Source: Hydrogenophilales bacterium RIFOXYD1_FULL_62_11 (GTDB lineage: Bacteria > Pseudomonadota > Gammaproteobacteria > Burkholderiales > Thiobacillaceae). From it: 9,768 bases of DNA. Below, in pieces: positions 6,862 to 9,768 of this stretch. A program made the position numbers and the translations under genes. The notes under the pieces are model-generated. The model worked only from the letters and a program-made list of their open reading frames with translations. It made no database searches and had not been told where the DNA came from. Each line of letters starts with the position of its first letter. Within the stretch, counting starts at the first letter, position 1. Where the stretch lies: the NCBI GenBank assembly GCA_001802655.1, contig MGZO01000130.1, positions 1,210 through 10,977 of the forward strand. Direction: 5' to 3'.

Positions 6862-7618
6862 GGTGTTGTTTCAGTTCCTCGTCCAGGGCGGCGAGTCGAG
6901 CCGGCGTACCGACATCAACCCAGCGCCCGCCAAAATGTTCGCCACTGATTCGTCCGACGTTGATGGCCTGCCGCAACAGCGGCGCCAGCGGCGCTTTTTC
7001 GCCCGGCGGAGTGTGGGCGAATAGCGCACGGTGATAGACGCCGATGCCGGAGAAGGTGAAGCGTGCGGGGTGTGGCGTATCCGCAAGGGATACCGTCCCC
7101 GGCACCACAAGTGCCGAGGACATAAGCGGTGAAGAGATCACGCGCTCGGCATCCAGCACGAAATCGCCATTCGGATGCTGCGGCGGATTATCGACCAGCA
7201 CCAGATGCGCCTGATCGACTCCGGCAGACAATCGCGCTATTGGTTCGAACAGGCGGCTGAAATCGTATTCACAGTAAATGTCGCCGTTCACCACGGTGAA
7301 GACCTCACTTCCAATCAGCGGCAGCGCAGTGGCAATTCCGCCCGCTGTTTCCAGCGCGCTAACTTCGCGTGAGTAGTCGATTGACACGCCAAGTGCCGCG
7401 CCGTTCCCGAGCGAATCTTCGATCTGCTGGCCGAGATGCGCGTGGTTGATGACGACATGTGTGAAACCGGCCGCGCACAGGCGCTCGATATGCCAAACGA
7501 TGAGCGGCTTGCCGCCCACCGGCAACAATGGTTTGGGCGTGTGGTCGGTAAGTGGCCGCATGCGCTCACCGCGTCCAGCGGCGAGAATCATGGCAGTTTT
7601 GGGTGCGTTGATAGTCAA
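6851..7618 (-). CDS. murU: N-acetylmuramate alpha-1-phosphate uridylyltransferase MurU
   Basis: A sugar-1-phosphate nucleotidyltransferase that makes UDP-MurNAc from MurNAc-1-phosphate and UTP, the second step of the AmgK/MurU cell-wall recycling shortcut that bypasses MurA (the fosfomycin target). Motifs are AAGRGERMRPLT (13-24, nucleotide loop), PKPLLPVGGKPL (28-39), INHAHLGQQIED (57-68), the metal-binding VVNGD (Asp113), FSGIGVY (189-195), LAPLLRQA and WVDVGT (233-238). I chose the TTG at 7618 (255 residues) because it keeps NAPKTAMILAAG, aligning with the usual KAMILAAG first strand. The ATG at 7591 would start at MILAAG and has no ribosome binding site; neither site is strong. Compared with Pseudomonas MurU from memory (about 223 residues) there is extra sequence at about 160-183. 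amgK lies upstream but about 480 bp away, across a repeat island. A generic glucose-1-phosphate thymidylyltransferase-like role is the alternative. Confidence 0.92.
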   Translation of the reverse strand: MTINAPKTAMILAAGRGERMRPLTDHTPKPLLPVGGKPLIVWHIERLCAAGFTHVVINHAHLGQQIEDSLGNGAALGVSIDYSREVSALETAGGIATALPLIGSEVFTVVNGDIYCEYDFSRLFEPIARLSAGVDQAHLVLVDNPPQHPNGDFVLDAERVISSPLMSSALVVPGTVSLADTPHPARFTFSGIGVYHRALFAHTPPGEKAPLAPLLRQAINVGRISGEHFGGRWVDVGTPARLAALDEELKQHHAA

Positions 7619-7702
7619 AGCGAAATACTCATTGCCATTGTCAGTTGCTCGATTCCTGCAGGACACAAAAGCCCAGCGCTTTGCACCCAATAACACTCAA
7701 AT

Positions 7703-7923
7703 AGTAACCAAAAACGTCTCGTCACCACCGCCCTGGTTTTGACCTCCCCCTCTCAGCCCCGCCGGAAATTGAGTCTGCCGGGTGGATCAGCGGCAAAGGT
7801 GTTTGAGCCCCGCTCACAAAATCAATCAAGCATTACAAAAGCGGGGCGAGTTCTTTGACGCCCACCCGGCAGGCTCAATTTCCGGGGTTTCGGGGATGTC
7901 GGGGTGCGTTTTCTTTGGTTACT
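7703..7923. repeat. Compound imperfect palindrome, about 220 bp
   Basis: Nested inverted arms share one centre. The outermost is AGTAACCAAA (7703-7712) against TTTGGTTACT (7914-7923), perfect, with AACG/CGTT just inside. Next is GACCTCCCC (7741-7749) against GGGGATGTC (7892-7900), one mismatch. The main arm is 7762-7785 against 7862-7885, 23 of 24 complementary, starting CCGGAAATTGAG and ending GCCGGGTGG. Then come GCGGCAAAG (7790-7798) against CTTTGACGC (7853-7861), one mismatch, and GCCCCGCT (7807-7814) against AGCGGGGC (7840-7847), perfect, closing an A-rich 25-nt loop. It looks like two head-to-head copies of one repeat, or a MITE-like element. I see no flanking target duplication and no coding capacity. 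Confidence 0.8.
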
Positions 7924-7952
7924 TTCTTTGTCGCATTGACAAAGAAAGTGAC
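7918..7952. repeat. Hairpin repeat with 15-bp arms
   Basis: GTTACTTTCTTTGTC (7918-7932) and GACAAAGAAAGTGAC (7938-7952) are inverted with one mismatch around the 5-nt loop GCATT; the inner 12 bp pair perfectly. It shares GTTACT with the right outer arm of the larger palindrome, so the two folds compete. TTTCTTTG hairpins of this kind are a common intergenic type in beta- and gammaproteobacteria as far as I recall. No T tract follows, so a simple intrinsic terminator is not indicated. Confidence 0.75.
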
Positions 7953-8009
7953 TAGCTACCGGGCTACCCCCGACCAACGGTCAGTAGTCAGGCAACGTCC
8001 TCAGTTCAA

Positions 8010-8040
8010 ATCCCCCTCAATCCCCCTTTTCCAAGGGGGA
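8010..8040. repeat. C-rich repeat with perfect 8-bp hairpin
   Basis: ATCCCCCT occurs at 8010-8017 and again at 8020-8027, ten bases apart. The second copy begins a perfect stem, TCCCCCTT (8021-8028) against AAGGGGGA (8033-8040) with loop TTCC. It lies downstream of amgK on the minus strand, where it would form a stem in the RNA, but no uridine run follows. CCCCC...GGGGG hairpins of this form are a familiar dispersed intergenic repeat in environmental bacteria; this is from memory and only one instance is visible here. Confidence 0.65.
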
Positions 8041-8069
8041 AGCCACCTGCTTACCGCCCGCCCCAGCAG

Positions 8070-8095
8070 CCATTGGCGCAGCCGGCAGCCAACGG
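8070..8095 (-). terminator. Hairpin directly after the amgK stop (possible terminator or RNA-stabilising stem)
   Basis: Read on the minus strand, CCGTTGGC (8095-8088) pairs with GCCAATGG (8077-8070), including one G-U wobble, around a 10-nt loop that contains GCCGGC. It starts at the base after the amgK TAG. The position is right for a 3'-end structure, but the following sequence is GC-rich with no uridine run, so termination would be weak or factor-dependent. Confidence 0.35.
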
Positions 8096-9094
8096 CTACT
8101 TTCCCTCCAACGCCTCCAGCAAATGAAACAGCGGCTTCAGCTCAATGTACCGCTCGCACACCTTGCGCAAATACCCCATCACAACCGGCATATCCTTCAA
8201 ATACCCATCCTTGCCATCCCGGTGATACAACCGCGCAAAAATCCCCAGCACCTTGATGTGGCGCTGCGCCCCCATCCACTCGAAATCACGCCAGAAATCG
8301 CCAAAATCCGCACGCACCGGCAAACCGGCGGCGCGCGCTTTTTCCCAGTAGCGAATCACCCAGTCGAGCTGATGCTCTTCGTCCCACTCGATATAGGCAT
8401 CGCGGTAGATCGAGGCGAGGTCGTAAGTGATGGGGCCGTAAACCGCGTCCTGAAAATCGAGAATGCCGGGATTGGGGTCGCTGACCATCAGGTTGCGCGA
8501 GTGCCAGTCGCGATGCACATAGACCTGCGGCTGGTCGAGGTTGTTGACAAGCAGCCGCTCGAACACGCTGTGGAGGGTGGCGGTCTGCTCGTCGCTCAGG
8601 GTCAGGCCCAAATGCTTCGCCACATACCATTCCGGAAACAGCATCAGCTCGCGGGTAAGCAGGGCACGGTCGTATTCCGGCAGGACGCCGGGGCGACTGG
8701 CTTGCTGGATCCGGATCAACGCATCGTTGGCGGCCAGGTACAGCTCGCGTGCTGCGCTTTGATTGGGGTCGGGCTCGTTCAGTGCCGACAGATAGGTGGT
8801 GCTGCCCAAATCGGTCAACAGCAAAAAACCCTGCTCCAGATCGGCCGCCAACACTTGAGGCACATGCACACCGGTGTCGCCGAACAGTTTCGCCACGGCG
8901 ATGAACGGGCGGCAGTCTTCGTGCGCCGGGGGAGCGTCCATCACGATATAATCGCGACCTTTGGCGCCGCCTTGATTTGAGGCGATGCGAAAATAGCGGC
9001 GAAAGCTGGCGTCCGCCGATGCCGGGGCGATGTCCAGGGCATCCGTTCCCAATTGTTGGGCGACCCAATGCTGTAATGCTTGCAAACGTTCCAC
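8096..9094 (-). CDS. amgK: N-acetylmuramate/N-acetylglucosamine anomeric kinase AmgK
   Basis: A 332-residue kinase of the aminoglycoside-phosphotransferase fold that phosphorylates MurNAc (and GlcNAc) at C1 with ATP, giving the substrate for MurU. The N-lobe contains ASFRRYFRI (29-37) and DYIVMDAPPAHED (48-60). The hinge region is FLLLTDLGSTTYLSAL (90-105). The catalytic loop is VHRDWHSRNLM, with His194, Asp196 and Asn201, and the metal-binding Asp213 is in ILDFQDAVYGP. Motifs such as FPEWYV (153-158) and RHIKVLGIFARL are typical of AmgK rather than antibiotic-modifying enzymes. The start is a GTG at 9094 with GGAG about 10 nt upstream; the stop is TAG. It is divergent from lptD with 76 bp between, an arrangement also seen in pseudomonads as I recall. 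murU follows on the same strand after about 480 bp of repeats. Confidence 0.94.
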   Translation of the reverse strand: MERLQALQHWVAQQLGTDALDIAPASADASFRRYFRIASNQGGAKGRDYIVMDAPPAHEDCRPFIAVAKLFGDTGVHVPQVLAADLEQGFLLLTDLGSTTYLSALNEPDPNQSAARELYLAANDALIRIQQASRPGVLPEYDRALLTRELMLFPEWYVAKHLGLTLSDEQTATLHSVFERLLVNNLDQPQVYVHRDWHSRNLMVSDPNPGILDFQDAVYGPITYDLASIYRDAYIEWDEEHQLDWVIRYWEKARAAGLPVRADFGDFWRDFEWMGAQRHIKVLGIFARLYHRDGKDGYLKDMPVVMGYLRKVCERYIELKPLFHLLEALEGK

Positions 9095-9170
9095 TGTGTT
9101 ACGGCTCCAAATAACGCTGGTTTCAAATTAACGCTGTTTTCAATTCAACTCACTCACGGATTTTACCTCG
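9095..9170. promoter_or_regulatory. Divergent amgK/lptD promoter region
   Basis: This 76-bp gap must carry the start signals for both amgK (leftward) and lptD (rightward) unless they lie inside the genes. It is AT-rich relative to its flanks and its centre is a tandem 17-bp repeat. I could not place a -35/-10 pair with normal spacing on either strand. GGAG at about 9105-9108 (minus strand) is the likely amgK ribosome binding site; lptD has only a weak CGGA about 10 nt before its TTG. Confidence 0.55.
9113..9146 (+). repeat. Tandem 17-bp direct repeat in the amgK/lptD intergenic region
   Basis: AACGCTGGTTTCAAATT (9113-9129) is followed immediately by AACGCTGTTTTCAATTC (9130-9146), 14 of 17 identical. 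Two abutting copies of the same short word, each about one and a half helical turns, in a divergent promoter could be paired regulator sites or a chance duplication. No known operator consensus was recognised. Confidence 0.7.
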
Positions 9171-9768
9171 TTGTCTTCCCTGCCCGGCCTGACTTGTGTT
9201 GCGTTGCTGTTCACTGCGTTGCCTGCGGTGGCGGACTGTCTCGTACTGAAAAAAGATGTCGAGCTGAGGGGGTCGGCAGTGGCGGGCGCGGCAGGACCGA
9301 TGTTCGTGATGGCCGACAAGATCGAGTCGACCCAGCCCAATGTCATCGTGGCATCGGGCAACGTCGAAGCCCGCCAGGCTGGTCAAAACTTCTTCGCCGA
9401 CTGGATGCTTTACGACACCACGCAACGTTTTGTCGATGCGCGTGGAAAGGTGCGGATGGAACAGCCCACGCTGCTGGTGAGCGGCGATACGCTCACGTTC
9501 AACCTCAACGATTACAGCGGCGAGCTGACCCAGCCGGTCTATTCCTTTCCGGTGCAGCAGGGGCGCGGCCAGGCCGAACACATCAAATTTGTCGACGTGA
9601 ATAACGCCACCCTCACCCAAGCCACCTACACCACCTGCCCGCTCGGCAACGACGACTGGTATCTGAAGGTAGGCGAACTGGATATCGACAAGTCGCGCCA
9701 GGTCGGCACCGCGTACAACACCACCCTGCATTTTCTGGGCGTGCCGATTCTCTACACGCCATGGCTCG
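9171..9768 (+). CDS. lptD: LPS-assembly outer-membrane protein LptD, N-terminal part (cut by window edge)
   Basis: The first 199 codons of LptD, the outer-membrane beta-barrel that inserts lipopolysaccharide with LptE. A signal peptide is clear (hydrophobic core CVALLFTAL, cleavage probably after LPAVA at residue 21). The mature periplasmic OstA/jellyroll domain follows, with MADKIESTQPNVIVASGNVE (47-66) and DTLTFNLNDYSGELTQPVY (106-124). GRGQAEHIKF, TYTTCPLGNDDWYLK (152-166) and GVPILYTPWL (190-199) are recognisable LptD signatures. Cys23 and Cys156 correspond to the two N-terminal cysteines (31 and 173 in E. coli) that bond to C-terminal cysteines, here outside the window. The start is inferred as the TTG at 9171, since the in-frame stop is at 9129 and later ATG/GTG codons would destroy the signal peptide. 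The ribosome binding site is weak. surA normally follows, beyond the window. Confidence 0.93.
   Translation, partial: MSSLPGLTCVALLFTALPAVADCLVLKKDVELRGSAVAGAAGPMFVMADKIESTQPNVIVASGNVEARQAGQNFFADWMLYDTTQRFVDARGKVRMEQPTLLVSGDTLTFNLNDYSGELTQPVYSFPVQQGRGQAEHIKFVDVNNATLTQATYTTCPLGNDDWYLKVGELDIDKSRQVGTAYNTTLHFLGVPILYTPWL

Larger units (their letters stand above)
7619..8095. other. Non-coding, repeat-rich island between amgK and murU
   Basis: About 480 bp with no credible gene. From left to right it holds the upstream side of murU (7619-7702, with no promoter I can defend), a compound imperfect palindrome (7703-7923), an overlapping 15-bp-arm hairpin (7918-7952), a plain stretch (7953-8009), C-rich repeats ending in a perfect hairpin (8010-8040), and a hairpin directly after the amgK stop (8070-8095). 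The plus-strand reading frame that starts at 7855 crosses these repeats and runs on into amgK antisense; its composition does not look like a protein. The density of inverted repeats suggests insertion of intergenic repeat elements between two genes that are usually adjacent. Confidence 0.75.

Noticed and set aside
5875..6948. 357-codon plus-strand frame opposite pepP
   Set aside because: It lies almost wholly antisense to an unambiguous aminopeptidase P with all metal ligands, and its composition is typical of a reverse-complement frame.
7619..7696. Longer murU start at the ATG at 7696
   Set aside because: The extra residues (including RWAFVSCRNRATDNGNEYF) show no similarity to the family and lie in intergenic-looking sequence close to the repeat island.
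7855..8256. 133-codon plus-strand frame starting in the repeat island
   Set aside because: It reads through the palindrome, the hairpin and the C-rich repeat and ends antisense to amgK; the predicted peptide follows the repeats rather than any protein family.
8123..8980. 285-codon plus-strand frame opposite amgK
   Set aside because: Antisense shadow; the minus strand carries a complete kinase with its catalytic and metal-binding residues.
8096..9094. Aminoglycoside-resistance phosphotransferase
   Set aside because: The fold is shared, but the specific motifs, position next to lptD and presence of murU downstream fit the cell-wall sugar kinase AmgK.
9095..9170. Specific -35/-10 promoter assignments for amgK and lptD
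   Set aside because: TTGAAA/TTGAAT words occur on the minus strand, but the spacing to any TATAAT-like hexamer is wrong (about 11 or 23 nt), so only the region as a whole is reported.

Overview
The window looks like chromosomal core DNA from a Gram-negative betaproteobacterium, GC-rich and plausibly in or near the Nitrosomonadales; no genus can be read from it. This rests on the LptD start, the ubiquinone hydroxylases, periplasmic DsbC, the AmgK/MurU recycling pair and the general appearance of the proteins. There is no tRNA, rRNA, CRISPR array, transposase, phage gene or other cargo. Almost all of the window is a conserved housekeeping block.

Layout, right to left, because nearly all genes are on the minus strand. 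At the right edge lptD (LPS transport to the outer membrane) begins on the plus strand and runs out of the window. It is divergent from amgK, and the 76-bp gap between them carries a tandem 17-bp repeat. After amgK comes about 480 bp of non-coding DNA filled with inverted repeats, including a compound imperfect palindrome of about 220 bp. Then follows a tightly packed run: murU, pepP, ubiH, a second ubiquinone-type hydroxylase (UbiI/UbiF-like), dsbC, a class I SAM-dependent methyltransferase, a YnaI-type MscS channel, and an HtrA/Deg-type serine protease cut by the left edge. The murU-pepP-ubiH-ubiI-like junctions all overlap (11, 4 and 4 bp), and the later gaps are 29, 13, 47 and 87 bp, so one polycistronic unit is likely.

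Functionally the genes fall into four groups: peptidoglycan-sugar recycling (amgK, murU); ubiquinone ring hydroxylation next to the proline aminopeptidase pepP, in the same pepP-ubiH-ubiI order as in E. coli; envelope folding and quality control (dsbC, the HtrA protease, and lptD, which in E. coli is a disulfide-containing DsbC client); and envelope mechanics (the MscS channel). I see no convincing undescribed system here. The most interesting parts are the palindrome-rich island separating amgK from murU and the direct repeat in the amgK/lptD divergent promoter region.
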